A DNA stretch of 64,000 bases from Butyricimonas sp. Marseille-P3923 (lineage in GTDB: Bacteria; Bacteroidota; Bacteroidia; Bacteroidales; Marinifilaceae). Within the stretch, counting starts at the first letter, position 1, and each line of letters opens with the position of its first letter. The notes below the pieces were generated by a model. The model was given only the letters and a program-made list of their open reading frames with translations. It was not told the DNA's origin and did not search any database. A program made the position numbers and the translations under genes. This document shows, piece after piece, positions 50,339 through 60,013 of this stretch. The stretch is from assembly GCF_900184685.1 (NCBI RefSeq), contig NZ_FXXL01000007.1:806001-870000 (forward strand). Reading direction: 5' to 3'.

Positions 50339-52369
50339 ATGGAGAAAATCCTTAATCGAGCAGCGGACAATATCCGCGTTCTTTCAGCTTCTATGGTTGA
50401 AAAAGCTAAATCGGGTCACCCGGGCGGAGCCATGGGTGGTGCTGATTACATTAACGTGTTGTATTCTCAATTCTTAAACTTCGACCCGGATGATATGACA
50501 TGGGCAAACCGTGACAGGTTCTTCCTTGACCCGGGACATATGTCGCCAATGTTGTATTCCATGTTAAGCTTGATTGGCACGTACAGCATGGAAGATTTGA
50601 AAAACTTCCGTCAATGGGGCAGCGTGACTCCCGGTCACCCGGAAGTGGACCACAAACGAGGCGTGGAGAATACTTCCGGACCTCTCGGTCAAGGTCATGC
50701 CATGGCTGTAGGTGCCGCTATTGCAGAGCGTTTTCTGGTTGCCCGTTTCGGGGAATGGATGGCTCACAAGACTTACGCGTTTATCTCCGACGGGGGTATC
50801 CAAGAAGAGATATCTCAAGGTGCCGGACGTATTGCCGGAACGCTGGGATTGTCCAACTTAATCATGTTCTACGACGCCAACGAGGTACAATTATCCACCC
50901 GCGTGAACGAAGTGACTTGCGAGGATACTGCCGCCAAATACAAGGCTTGGGGCTGGAACGTGCTCACGATTAACGGGAACAACGCTGGGGAAATTATAGC
51001 CGCACTGAAAGCCGCTAATGAAGAAAAAGAGCGTCCCACGCTGATTATCGGTAAAACCTTGATGGGTAAAGGTGCCATGGGACCCAATGGGGAAGATTTC
51101 TCCGATAAAGTATCCACTCACGGGCAACCTTTAACGGGTGCGGGAGCTTCTATCGAAAAGACAATCGAGAACTTGGGCGGTGATCCTCAAAATCCATTCG
51201 TGATATTCCCGGAAGTAGCCGAGTTCTACGCTAAAGTACTTGACGAGAAACGGGCTTACGCGAAAGCAAAGAAAGCAGAACAAGCAGCATGGGAAAAAGC
51301 AAACCCGGAACTGGCAACTAAATTGCATAAATTCTTATCCGGTGCGGCTCCCGAGATTGATTACAAAGCTATTCAACACAAACCCAATATCGCCACTCGT
51401 GCCGCATCAGCAGATGTACTGGTAGCATTGGCTCAACAGGTGGAAAACATGATTGTATCATCCGCAGACTTGAGCAACTCGGACAAGACGGACGGGTTTA
51501 TCAAGGGTGGTGCACGTGACCTCGTGAAAGGCGATTTCAGCGGAGCCTTCTTACAAGCGGGTGTTGCCGAGTTGACGATGGCTGTTATTTGCAACGGTAT
51601 CGCTCTCCACGGCGGGATACACGTGGCTTGCGGAACTTTCTTCGTGTTCTCCGATTACATGAAACCGGCTGTACGTCTTGCCGCATTAATGGAATTACCG
51701 GTAAAATACGTATGGTCGCACGATGCCTTCCGCGTGGGAGAAGACGGACCGACACATCAACCGATAGAGCATGAAGCACAATTGCGCTTGATGGAGAAAA
51801 TGGATAACCATTCCGGTAAAATGAGTTTACTGGCATTACGTCCGGCTGACGCTGCCGAAACCTCTGTTGCATGGAAAATGGCCATGGAAAACACCTCCAC
51901 TCCTACCGCGTTGATTCTTTCCCGTCAGAATATTACCGATCTCCCGGGGAAAGACCGTTACGATGAGGCTTTACAAGCCGAGAAAGGTGCTTACGTGGTA
52001 TGTGCGACTGCCGAGAACCCCGACGTGGTACTAATCGCTTCCGGTTCTGAAGTTTCTACTTTGGTTGAGGGTGCAAAACTACTCCAAGAGCGCAAGGGTA
52101 TCACTTCACGTGTCGTATCCGTGATTTCGGAAGGATTGTTCCGTCATCAGGATAAATCATACCAAGAACAAGTAATCCCCGCTGACAAACCTAAATTCGG
52201 CTTGACAGCAGGATTATCCGTTACACTGGAAGGATTGGTCGGTTGCAACGGTCGTATCCACGGTGTAAATCACTTCGGGTATTCCGCACCCGCGAAAGTA
52301 CTCGACGAGAAATTCGGGTTCACGGGAGAATACGTGTTCAACGAGATTTGCGAAATGTTGGGCAAATAA
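50339..52369 (+). CDS. tkt: Transketolase
   Basis: 676 aa from the ATG at 50339, the usual length. An earlier in-frame ATG lies before the promoter and is rejected. RVLSASMVEKAKSGHPGGAMGGADYINVLY is the N-terminal signature. The thiamine diphosphate motif region reads FISDGGIQEEISQGAGRIAGTLGLSNLIMFYDANEVQLS, with SDG where GDG is commonest. The pyrimidine-domain block is FSDYMKPAVRLAALMELPVKYVWSHDAFRVGEDGPTHQPIEHEAQLR. It moves two-carbon units between sugar phosphates, together with Rpe encoded at 30425. It has its own terminator. Confidence 0.96.
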   Translation: MEKILNRAADNIRVLSASMVEKAKSGHPGGAMGGADYINVLYSQFLNFDPDDMTWANRDRFFLDPGHMSPMLYSMLSLIGTYSMEDLKNFRQWGSVTPGHPEVDHKRGVENTSGPLGQGHAMAVGAAIAERFLVARFGEWMAHKTYAFISDGGIQEEISQGAGRIAGTLGLSNLIMFYDANEVQLSTRVNEVTCEDTAAKYKAWGWNVLTINGNNAGEIIAALKAANEEKERPTLIIGKTLMGKGAMGPNGEDFSDKVSTHGQPLTGAGASIEKTIENLGGDPQNPFVIFPEVAEFYAKVLDEKRAYAKAKKAEQAAWEKANPELATKLHKFLSGAAPEIDYKAIQHKPNIATRAASADVLVALAQQVENMIVSSADLSNSDKTDGFIKGGARDLVKGDFSGAFLQAGVAELTMAVICNGIALHGGIHVACGTFFVFSDYMKPAVRLAALMELPVKYVWSHDAFRVGEDGPTHQPIEHEAQLRLMEKMDNHSGKMSLLALRPADAAETSVAWKMAMENTSTPTALILSRQNITDLPGKDRYDEALQAEKGAYVVCATAENPDVVLIASGSEVSTLVEGAKLLQERKGITSRVVSVISEGLFRHQDKSYQEQVIPADKPKFGLTAGLSVTLEGLVGCNGRIHGVNHFGYSAPAKVLDEKFGFTGEYVFNEICEMLGK

Positions 52370-52389
52370 CCCACAATCCTCTCAATATC

Positions 52390-52420
52390 AAAAGGAATAG
52401 TTTGAACTATTCCTTTTTTT
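52390..52420 (+). terminator. Terminator of the transketolase gene
   Basis: AAAGGAATAGTT pairs with AACTATTCCTTT (52391-52415), followed by a run of T through 52420. It is 21 bases after the stop. Confidence 0.85.
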
Positions 52421-52473
52421 ATACCTCATTCCTTCCTTTTAATTTTATTTATTCTAAAAAAAAGCAGAAACAC

Positions 52474-52504
52474 TTGCATGTCTAATAAAAACATACTATC
52501 TTTG
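52474..52504 (+). promoter_or_regulatory. Promoter of initiator tRNA copy 1
   Basis: TTG (52474-52476), 20 bases, TATCTTTG (52497-52504). The downstream sequence to the tRNA is nearly the same as that of the second copy at 62302, so promoter and tRNA were duplicated together. Confidence 0.7.
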
Positions 52505-52537
52505 CACACGCAAAACGGTAATAGTTTTGACTAACAT

Positions 52538-52610
<73 letters not shown>

Positions 52611-52617
52611 CAAAATA

Positions 52618-52645
52618 AAGGATCGAGAAATCGATCCTTTTTCTT
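52618..52645 (+). terminator. Terminator of initiator tRNA copy 1
   Basis: AAGGATCGA, loop GAAA, TCGATCCTT, followed by TTTCTTTT. It starts 8 bases after the tRNA. Confidence 0.8.
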
Positions 52646-52698
52646 TTATTCCTAATTCATTTTCCTTACTTTTACAAGATAACCTATAATGTATACTT

Positions 52699-53730
52699 AT
52701 GAGAGTTTTGTCCGCTTTTATAGTAGCTATTGTTATCTGTAATGGATGCCGGGATATTCCATCTCAAAAACAGATTTATCAAATTAATACTTCCCACGTA
52801 TCAATCAAGATAGACACATTAGAATTAGATATAAAAGGTCGCATAGAGTCTATTGTTAAATATGCTGGAAATTATTATTTTCTATCTGCAAAATACAATT
52901 ACAGAGCAAATGATGAACCCTACATTGTTATAACAGATTCAAATTTTAATATTATTCATCAATCAATAGCTCCCGAACATTTCACTCATAACGTCAAGTT
53001 ACACGTACAAAATGACAGCATTATAGCCATAAATGAATTCTATAAAACAATGTTATTATTTAACCAGAATAATTTTAAATGGGAGTTAGTAAAACCATTT
53101 ACATTCCCAATCTATGAAGATAAAGATTATCGGGTTACGACGAGTGTTAGTGGAGAATTCGGTGGTACTGTATTTTTTCGAGATAAAGCCACAGGATTGA
53201 GATATGAAGGCTGGACAAATTATACCACAATCGTCAACAAAATGAATGGCAAATATTACATAACTTATTTCATGCCACATGGCAATGGTGCCTCCGCTGT
53301 TATTGAAATACCGAATCCCCGAAAAATGTTATTATCTGATACAAATAGGAATGAACAAAGCTATAATATGAATGAAACGAACTCCCGACAAGGGATGAAC
53401 ACATTATTCTATTGGGATAATCCAGTACCTGTCGCTTCTTTCATCCATAAAAACAAACTCCTCCATATGTGCTTTTATCAAAACAGTACCTGCTTTACCG
53501 AATTTAGAGATAATAAACTCCATAAAATTCTCGCTCTTGGGATTCATATTTATCCGGAGCTTCAGCAACAAATAGCAAATAAATATCAACTATATCGTTT
53601 TTTTACGGTAAATTCGTTTGAATTATTCGGTTCTGATTATGAACACAATACCACCAATACCGAAGAACAATATGGTTTTATAGAAGTCGTTCCTAATGAA
53701 ATCTACATACACTTTATAAAAACAAATTAA
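52699..53730 (+). CDS. Unrecognised AT-rich lipoprotein
   Basis: 343 aa. MRVLSAFIVAIVICNGC is a lipoprotein signal (Cys17) followed by RDIP. The rest is mixed beta strands without a motif I recognise. Short repeats such as IVKYAGNYYFLSAKYNYR, NVKLHVQNDSIIAINEFYKTMLLFNQ and YTTIVNKMNGKYYITYFMPHG resemble a 6-bladed propeller of the kind seen in Bacteroidales proteins with a 6-bladed beta-propeller fold. It is clearly more AT-rich than the genes around it, and it lies right after an initiator tRNA gene. With its convergent neighbour it may have been acquired. Function unknown. Confidence 0.7.
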   Translation: MRVLSAFIVAIVICNGCRDIPSQKQIYQINTSHVSIKIDTLELDIKGRIESIVKYAGNYYFLSAKYNYRANDEPYIVITDSNFNIIHQSIAPEHFTHNVKLHVQNDSIIAINEFYKTMLLFNQNNFKWELVKPFTFPIYEDKDYRVTTSVSGEFGGTVFFRDKATGLRYEGWTNYTTIVNKMNGKYYITYFMPHGNGASAVIEIPNPRKMLLSDTNRNEQSYNMNETNSRQGMNTLFYWDNPVPVASFIHKNKLLHMCFYQNSTCFTEFRDNKLHKILALGIHIYPELQQQIANKYQLYRFFTVNSFELFGSDYEHNTTNTEEQYGFIEVVPNEIYIHFIKTN

Positions 53731-53769
53731 TCCTCTTCTTGAAATAAAAATACATTAATCCTCATCAAC

Positions 53770-54744
53770 TTAATTTATTATTCGCTTGATACTTTTATCT
53801 GATAAATTAAAAATATAGGCTCTCGCATCCTGAACAAACAAAATAGATTTCTCATCCCGCAACCAAATTTTCGGGGCTCCAAAAACGTCATATTCTTTTG
53901 TTTCCTTGGATTTATGATCGACTAAATAAGACTTCTTCAATAAAGTATATAAATACTTATCTTTAGATGGAGCCCATACACATCCCGATATGTAATCTGC
54001 ATCTTTTACAATAGTTTCACTAACTTGAGTAACTATATTATAAAGCACCAGCTCTATCTTAACGACATCATCATCCACGAAAGTTCCATGCGTATATATG
54101 AACTCTTCCGAGGACGGAGCCCAAGCAAGCACATTCGTATTTTTCACAGGCAGTTTTGATTTGATAATTTTATTGTCTTTCAAGGATACTAAAACCGTTT
54201 TCCCCAATGGCATCTCCTTGTACGTCAAATATTCTCCATTGGGAGATATAGAACTTAGAATACAATTAATATTACCTTTCGAAACTTTCATTTCTTTCTC
54301 GGCATTCATTTTTTTTCTAAACACAGCCGGTTGACTACCTCTACGTGATGAAATATAATACACCTCGTCATTCACCCCCGAATACTTCAACCAATACTCA
54401 TGAGAAGCCGATGAACCGTTTGTCTTTAATGTATTTGTTAAAATATCCAATATATACTGCTGTACCAAGCCGTTATGTTTTGATAAAAATAAAATCCGAT
54501 GATCATCTAGCCAATTCAACGATTTTTTATATTGTGCATCAAAATCCAAATTCGCCGAATGTGTTAATTGAATTAAAGTATCCCGCTGTAAACTATAAAG
54601 AAAAATATCTTGTTGCATTCCCATATAACATATAAAAGCTATCATTTTACCATCGGGAGATACTTTACAATCCCCAACTTTTGTTATTTGGGCACTTACA
54701 TGAATACACACTAAAAGAAAAACGAAGACAAGTACTCTTTTCAT
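53770..54744 (-). CDS. Secreted TolB-like beta-propeller protein of unknown role
   Basis: 324 aa. The signal peptide is MKRVLVFVFLLVCIHVSAQ. The mature part repeats the propeller pattern: KVSPDGKMIAFICYMGMQQDIFLYSLQRDTLIQLTHS, LNWLDDHRILFLSKHNG, SSISPNGEYLTYKEM, LAWAPSSEEFIYTHG and CVWAPSKDKYLYTLL. This resembles the WD40-like/TolB blades of the two large peptidases in this window, but no hydrolase domain follows. It may be a stand-alone binding propeller or a shortened relative of an S9 peptidase. AT-rich, convergent with the lipoprotein gene at 52699. Confidence 0.72.
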   Translation of the reverse strand: MKRVLVFVFLLVCIHVSAQITKVGDCKVSPDGKMIAFICYMGMQQDIFLYSLQRDTLIQLTHSANLDFDAQYKKSLNWLDDHRILFLSKHNGLVQQYILDILTNTLKTNGSSASHEYWLKYSGVNDEVYYISSRRGSQPAVFRKKMNAEKEMKVSKGNINCILSSISPNGEYLTYKEMPLGKTVLVSLKDNKIIKSKLPVKNTNVLAWAPSSEEFIYTHGTFVDDDVVKIELVLYNIVTQVSETIVKDADYISGCVWAPSKDKYLYTLLKKSYLVDHKSKETKEYDVFGAPKIWLRDEKSILFVQDARAYIFNLSDKSIKRIIN

Positions 54745-54844
54745 AATCCGACTATTAATTCATACTATTTCATTTTCATTTGATTATTAATGTAATAGCT
54801 ACAAATACTCTTTTAAACACCGTTTTACATCACCCTAACTAATA

Positions 54845-55378
54845 TCATCTATAATTGTCCCTATAAATCACCTGTTTTATCCGTTCGATAAATTCCTGCA
54901 AACGCTCTGTCCGGTGATTCCCCATAATCCATAAATTACCGGCATCACGCTCATCCCGGTATGACGGCTGTATATAAGATTTATCCAGTATCTCGTAACC
55001 ATTTCGCTCGTAATATTTCACCCGACGGGTGGTCATTTCATCCATGGTGGGTTCCACTTCAAGCAAACGTAAACCGCTCAAATGTTCCGCAATATAATCC
55101 AGCACCTGCTGTCCGACTTTCAGGTTACGCATTTGGCTAAACACGGCAAGATGCTCCATGTAATAAAAATCATGCAAGTCCCAATAAATAAACAATCCTG
55201 CCAGCGTATCGTCACACTCTATCGCGTTGAAATGCATCTCCGGTTTTTCAAGAATCAAGCATTGCAATTGCTTGATATCCCTTCTTTCATTTTCCGGGAA
55301 AGCCTCCTCGTAAAGCGGTATCAATCTTTGTAACCGGATATCCCCGGGTTCTGTTATTCTTATCAAGTTCATCATCAC
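54845..55378 (-). CDS. GNAT family N-acetyltransferase
   Basis: 177 aa. MMMNLIRITEPGDIRLQRLIPLYEEAFPENERRDIKQL opens the domain. FYYMEHLAVFSQMRNLKVGQQVLDYIAEHL is the acetyl-CoA binding motif A (here R-N-L-K-V-G-Q in place of the usual Q/R-x-x-G-x-G/A). RLLEVEPTMDEMTTRRVKYYERNGYEILDKSYIQPSYR is motif B with the E-P and Y-E-R-N-G-Y features. It acetylates an unknown amine in the cytoplasm. A promoter (TATATTTG reversed, 55399-55406, with TTTA 18 bases further) lies 20 bases upstream. Confidence 0.88.
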   Translation of the reverse strand: MMMNLIRITEPGDIRLQRLIPLYEEAFPENERRDIKQLQCLILEKPEMHFNAIECDDTLAGLFIYWDLHDFYYMEHLAVFSQMRNLKVGQQVLDYIAEHLSGLRLLEVEPTMDEMTTRRVKYYERNGYEILDKSYIQPSYRDERDAGNLWIMGNHRTERLQEFIERIKQVIYRDNYR

Positions 55379-55398
55379 GTTTCCATATAAAATATTTA

Positions 55399-55428
55399 CA
55401 AATATAATAATTCTCTATCAAGTTTAAA
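55399..55428 (-). promoter_or_regulatory. Promoter of the GNAT gene
   Basis: On the minus strand TTTA (55425-55428), 18 bases, TATATTTG (55399-55406). The transcript starts about 14 bases before the ATG. Confidence 0.55.
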
Positions 55429-55614
55429 TTTCCCGAACCCGATTTTATGTTATCACGTATCATCAATGTGTAAAAATATTTAACTGCCCTCTTCTGCAGG
55501 CCTTTTTCGCAAAAAGAGCAAAAAATAATTTTTTATCACATCAATTTGGTACGGCGTTTGCCTATTTAGCGCAAAATATATACAAGATTGAACACAATTA
55601 AATAAAGACAGTAT

Positions 55615-56805
55615 ATGAAAATGCAAAAGTCAATGATTACTTTATCTCAACGATTCTTTGGAATCGCATTGGGGATAACCCTTTTTGCTTGTGGAGGTCA
55701 ACAGCAAGGTCAACAAGCCGGAGCACCGGAATACGCCGTAATGACCATTGAAACAAGCGTGTCTAAGTTGAACAACGCTTATCCGGCAACAATCAAAGGA
55801 CGTCAAGACGTGGAAATTCGTCCGAACGTGAGTGGATTCATCACGAAATTATGCGTGGATGAAGGAGCGGTAGTGAAAAAAGGGCAAACCCTGTTTGTCA
55901 TTGACCCCGTTCAATACGAAGAAGCTGTCAATGTAGCTCGTGCGGCAGTGAACGTAGCCAAGGCAAACGTGGCAACCGCGGAATTAACAGCGAAAAACAA
56001 AGAGAAACTGGCAGAGAAAAATATTATCAGTTTGTACGAACTGCAAATGGCGAACAACACGCTCGCCTCACAAAAAGCTGCCCTAGCCCAAACGGAAGCT
56101 CAATTAATCAACGCGGAGAAAAACCTCTCTTACACGAACGTGACGAGTCCTTCTAACGGGGTTGTCGGGAAAATACCTTTCCGCGTGGGAAGTCTTGTAA
56201 GCCCGAGTTCTGTTACAGCCTTGACAACGGTTTCCGACAACTCGGAAATGTATGTCTACTTCTCCATGAATGAAAAAGATATCCTCAAATTGACGCGTGA
56301 AAGCAACGGGGCTACTCAAGGTGCCTTGAATCAAATGCCGGCAGTGGAACTTCAATTGGTCGACGGTTCTATTTACAATGAAAAAGGTAAAATCGAAACT
56401 TTAAGCGGAGTTATCGACCAGACAACCGGAGCAGCCAGCGTGCGAGCTACTTTCCCGAACCCGAACGGCATATTGCGTAGCGGAGGGTCTGGAGTAATTT
56501 TGTTACCCGAAGAAGATGACAAGGCCATTATTATTCCCCAAAAAGCAACCATGGAAATACAAGACAAGAAATTCGTGTTCGTGGTAAACGACAGTTCTAT
56601 CGTGAAAATGACAGAGATAAAAATCCTTCCCGTGAACGACGGAAAAACTTACGTGGTAACCTCGGGGCTTAACACGGGAGACCGTATCGTGGTAGAAGGA
56701 GTCGGAACAACCGTGAGAGACGGAATGACCGTAAAACCCATTACCGTGGCAGAGGCCACCGCTAAACGTCAGCAGGTTATCGCCCAACAAGGCTCCAAGC
56801 ACTAG
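55615..56805 (+). CDS. RND efflux periplasmic adaptor (AcrA/MexA family)
   Basis: 396 aa. The lipoprotein signal ends in ITLFAC (Cys26), then a Gln/Gly-rich stretch. YPATIKGRQDVEIRPNVSGFITKLCVDEGAVVKKGQTLFVIDPVQYEEAVNVARAAVNVAKANVATAELTAKNKEKLAEKNIISLYELQMANNTL is the lipoyl domain and helical hairpin. The beta-barrel (YTNVTSPSNGVVGKIPFRVGSLVSPSS) and membrane-proximal parts follow. It links the AcrB-like pump at 56834 to the outer-membrane channel at 60014; all three are one operon. No regulator gene is next to it. A CTTTTTCGCAAAAAG palindrome lies about 100 bases before the start and could be an operator. Confidence 0.95.
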   Translation: MKMQKSMITLSQRFFGIALGITLFACGGQQQGQQAGAPEYAVMTIETSVSKLNNAYPATIKGRQDVEIRPNVSGFITKLCVDEGAVVKKGQTLFVIDPVQYEEAVNVARAAVNVAKANVATAELTAKNKEKLAEKNIISLYELQMANNTLASQKAALAQTEAQLINAEKNLSYTNVTSPSNGVVGKIPFRVGSLVSPSSVTALTTVSDNSEMYVYFSMNEKDILKLTRESNGATQGALNQMPAVELQLVDGSIYNEKGKIETLSGVIDQTTGAASVRATFPNPNGILRSGGSGVILLPEEDDKAIIIPQKATMEIQDKKFVFVVNDSSIVKMTEIKILPVNDGKTYVVTSGLNTGDRIVVEGVGTTVRDGMTVKPITVAEATAKRQQVIAQQGSKH

Positions 56806-56833
56806 AACCACGCACTAAAATGAATGAGAAATT

Positions 56834-59800
56834 ATGAAATTAGATAGATTTATAAAACGTCCCGTACTCTCTACGGTTATATCCATTATCATCGTGATCT
56901 TGGGTATACTGGGGTTGGTATCCATTCCCGTAACCCAATACCCGGATATCGCTCCCCCCACGATACACGTGAGCACTACTTACACGGGCGCAAATGCCCA
57001 AACGGTACTGAACAGTGTCATAGCCCCGTTGGAAGAACAAATCAACGGTGTAGAAAACATGATGTACATGACATCCACCGCCACCAACACCGGAGAAGCT
57101 ACTATTGACGTGTATTTCAAACAAGGTACGGACTCCGATATGGCGGCAGTGAACGTGCAGAACCGCGTAGCGAAAGCACAGGGATTCCTGCCTGCCGAAG
57201 TTACTCAAGTCGGAGTTATCACGAGCAAGCGGCAAACGAGTATGTTGCTGGGATTTACTGTCTTTAGCTCGGATGATAAATTCGATGAAACCTTTCTACA
57301 AAACTACGTGAAGATTAATCTAATCCCCCAGATTCAACGTGTACCCGGTGTGGGTGACGCCATGGTGCTGGGAGCCGATTACTCCATGCGTATCTGGTTG
57401 AAGCCGGACGTGATGGCTCAATACAAACTGATGCCTTCGGATGTAACCGCCGTTCTGGCAGAACAGAACATCGAAGCAGCCCCGGGGCAGTTCGGAGAAA
57501 ATGGAGATCAATCTTTTCAATATATCATGAAATACAAAGGTCGTCTACAAACGACCGAAGAATTTGAAGATATCGTAATTCGTGCCACGTCCGACGGAGA
57601 AATCCTTCGACTGAAAGATATAGCCCGCATCGAACTGGGAGGTTTGAGTTATGGTTTTGCCACCCGTTCAAACGGGCACCCGGGAGTAACGGGTATGATT
57701 TTCCAAACTGCAGGTTCAAACGCCACGGAAATTATCAATAATATCGAGGCCTTACTGAAAGATGCCTCCAAGGATTTTCCCCCGGGTGTGGAATACAGTA
57801 TTCTGTTGAACGCAAATGATTTCCTGTTTGCCTCCATCCACGAAGTGCTGAAAACCTTGATCGAAGCATTCATCTTGGTATTCCTCGTTGTATTCATCTT
57901 CTTGCAGGACTTCCGTTCCACGTTAATCCCTGCCATAGCGATACCCGTGGCGTTAATCGGTACGTTCTTCGTGTTACAATTAATCGGGTTCAGTATGAAC
58001 TTGCTGACTCTTTGCGCGCTCGTGTTGGCCATCGCCATAGTCGTCGATGATGCTATCGTCGTCGTTGAAGCGGTACATGCCAAGCTCGACCAAGGGTATA
58101 AATCATCTCTTAAAGCTTCTATCGATGCCATGAGTGAAATCTCCGGTGCTATCGTATCCATTACCCTCGTGATGATGGCCGTGTTTATCCCGGTGAGTTT
58201 CATGACAGGTACTTCCGGAACTTTTTATCGTCAGTTCGGTCTGACCATGGCTGTTGCTATCGGTTTGTCGGCAATCAACGCACTGACATTGAGTCCTGCC
58301 TTGTGTGCCATATTTCTGAAACCGCATGATAAAAATAAACAAGGGCATAAAAAAGGATTGATCAATCGTTTCCATGCGGCATTCAATACCGCTTACGACG
58401 TAACTCTCGAGAAATACAAAAAAGGTGTCAATTTCTTTATCAACCACAAGGTTATCAGCTTTATAAGTGTTGCCGTAAGTATTGTTATATTGATTCTCTT
58501 GATGAGGTCTACCCCATCAGGTTTAGTACCTAACGAAGATACCGGAACCTTCTTTGCTATTGTAGACCTCCCTCCTGCCACTTCTTTGGAAAGAACACGG
58601 GCAGCACTGGCTCAAGTGGACAGTTTGATTGCAAGCAACCCGGCTGTCGACGGACGCACGGAAGTTGCCGGTTATAGTTTCATTGCCGGGCAAGGTAGTT
58701 CCTACGGAACATTTATATGCCGGTTGAAACCTTGGGACGAGCGCGGTAAAGGCGAAGATATTAATAGTATTATCGGACAACTCTACATGCAAACGCAAGG
58801 TTTGATAAAGGATGCACGGGTACTTCTATTCGCACCTCCCATGATTCCGGGTTACAGTATCACGAACGGTTTCGAGTTCAACCTGCAGGATAAAACCGGA
58901 GGTAGTCTGGACGACTTTTATAGTGTAGCACAAAACTTCCTCGAAAAATTGAATGAACGTCCGGAAATAGCCACCGCACGTACCTCTTTCAACCCGAACT
59001 ATCCCCAGTATATGGTAGACATCGACGTAGCCAAATGTAAAGAAGCGGGACTAACCCCGAATATGTTACTAACCACGTTACAAGGATACTACGGTGGTAT
59101 GTACGCCTCCAACTTCAACCGTTTCGGTAAACTATACCGGGTAATGATACAGGCTGATGCCAATTTTAGGGTCAATCCCGAAACACTTAACCAAATCATG
59201 GTCAGAAACGGAAACGAAATGGCTCCTATCACACAGTTTATTACCTTACGGAAAATATACGGCCCGGACAACATCAAGCGTTTCAACATGTTTACCGCCA
59301 TGAGCGTGAACGGCTCTCCTGCCGACGGATACAGTTCCGGACAAGCCATTCAAGCTATACAGGAAGTAGCCGCAGAAACCTTACCCACGGGATACGGTTT
59401 CGAGTATTCCGGTATGACACGTGAAGAACAAAGTTCCAGTGAAGGTACGACAGCCATGATCTTCCTGCTCTGTCTGGTATTCGTTTACCTGTTATTGAGT
59501 GCACAATATGAAAGTTACATATTACCTTGGGTAGTTATCCTGTCCATACCGTTCGGGTTGATGGGTAGCTTTATATTCGCTAAATTCATGGGTGTCGAAA
59601 ACAATATCTATTTGCAGATATCATTGATCATGTTGATCGGGTTGTTGGCAAAGAACGCCATTTTGATTACCGAGTTCGCCTTGGAACGCCGGCAATCCGG
59701 CATGAGTATCGTCTCCGCTGCCGTGTTGGGTGCTTCTGCCCGTCTTCGACCGATTTTGATGACCTCATTGGCTTTGGTTATCGGATTGTTGCCGTTGATG

Positions 59801-60007
59801 TTTGCCAGTGGCGTGGGAGCCAACGGTAACAGTACCTTAGGTACGGGAGCCATCGGTGGTATGTTTATCGGTATGATTTGTCAGATATTCGTGGTACCGG
59901 CATTATTCGTGGCATTCCAATACTTGCAGGAAAAGATCAAACCGATCGAATGGCATGACATGGATAACTCCGAACTGGAATCTGAAATTGAACAATACAC
60001 AAAATAA
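56834..60007 (+). CDS. RND efflux pump, HAE1 family (AcrB/MexB-like)
   Basis: 1057 aa, full length. It begins MKLDRFIKRPVLSTVISIIIVILGILGLVSIPVTQYPDIAPPTIHVSTTYTGANAQTV, the family start. The proton-relay helix has ALVLAIAIVVDDAIVVVEAVHA with the two Asp. GTFFAIVDLPPATSLERT opens the second porter half, and LIMLIGLLAKNAILITEFALERRQSG is the second-half helix with the conserved Lys. It exports drugs, detergents or bile acids from the periplasm by proton antiport. It lies 28 bases after the adaptor gene. Confidence 0.97.
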   Translation: MKLDRFIKRPVLSTVISIIIVILGILGLVSIPVTQYPDIAPPTIHVSTTYTGANAQTVLNSVIAPLEEQINGVENMMYMTSTATNTGEATIDVYFKQGTDSDMAAVNVQNRVAKAQGFLPAEVTQVGVITSKRQTSMLLGFTVFSSDDKFDETFLQNYVKINLIPQIQRVPGVGDAMVLGADYSMRIWLKPDVMAQYKLMPSDVTAVLAEQNIEAAPGQFGENGDQSFQYIMKYKGRLQTTEEFEDIVIRATSDGEILRLKDIARIELGGLSYGFATRSNGHPGVTGMIFQTAGSNATEIINNIEALLKDASKDFPPGVEYSILLNANDFLFASIHEVLKTLIEAFILVFLVVFIFLQDFRSTLIPAIAIPVALIGTFFVLQLIGFSMNLLTLCALVLAIAIVVDDAIVVVEAVHAKLDQGYKSSLKASIDAMSEISGAIVSITLVMMAVFIPVSFMTGTSGTFYRQFGLTMAVAIGLSAINALTLSPALCAIFLKPHDKNKQGHKKGLINRFHAAFNTAYDVTLEKYKKGVNFFINHKVISFISVAVSIVILILLMRSTPSGLVPNEDTGTFFAIVDLPPATSLERTRAALAQVDSLIASNPAVDGRTEVAGYSFIAGQGSSYGTFICRLKPWDERGKGEDINSIIGQLYMQTQGLIKDARVLLFAPPMIPGYSITNGFEFNLQDKTGGSLDDFYSVAQNFLEKLNERPEIATARTSFNPNYPQYMVDIDVAKCKEAGLTPNMLLTTLQGYYGGMYASNFNRFGKLYRVMIQADANFRVNPETLNQIMVRNGNEMAPITQFITLRKIYGPDNIKRFNMFTAMSVNGSPADGYSSGQAIQAIQEVAAETLPTGYGFEYSGMTREEQSSSEGTTAMIFLLCLVFVYLLLSAQYESYILPWVVILSIPFGLMGSFIFAKFMGVENNIYLQISLIMLIGLLAKNAILITEFALERRQSGMSIVSAAVLGASARLRPILMTSLALVIGLLPLMFASGVGANGNSTLGTGAIGGMFIGMICQIFVVPALFVAFQYLQEKIKPIEWHDMDNSELESEIEQYTK

Positions 60008-60013
60008 AGAATA

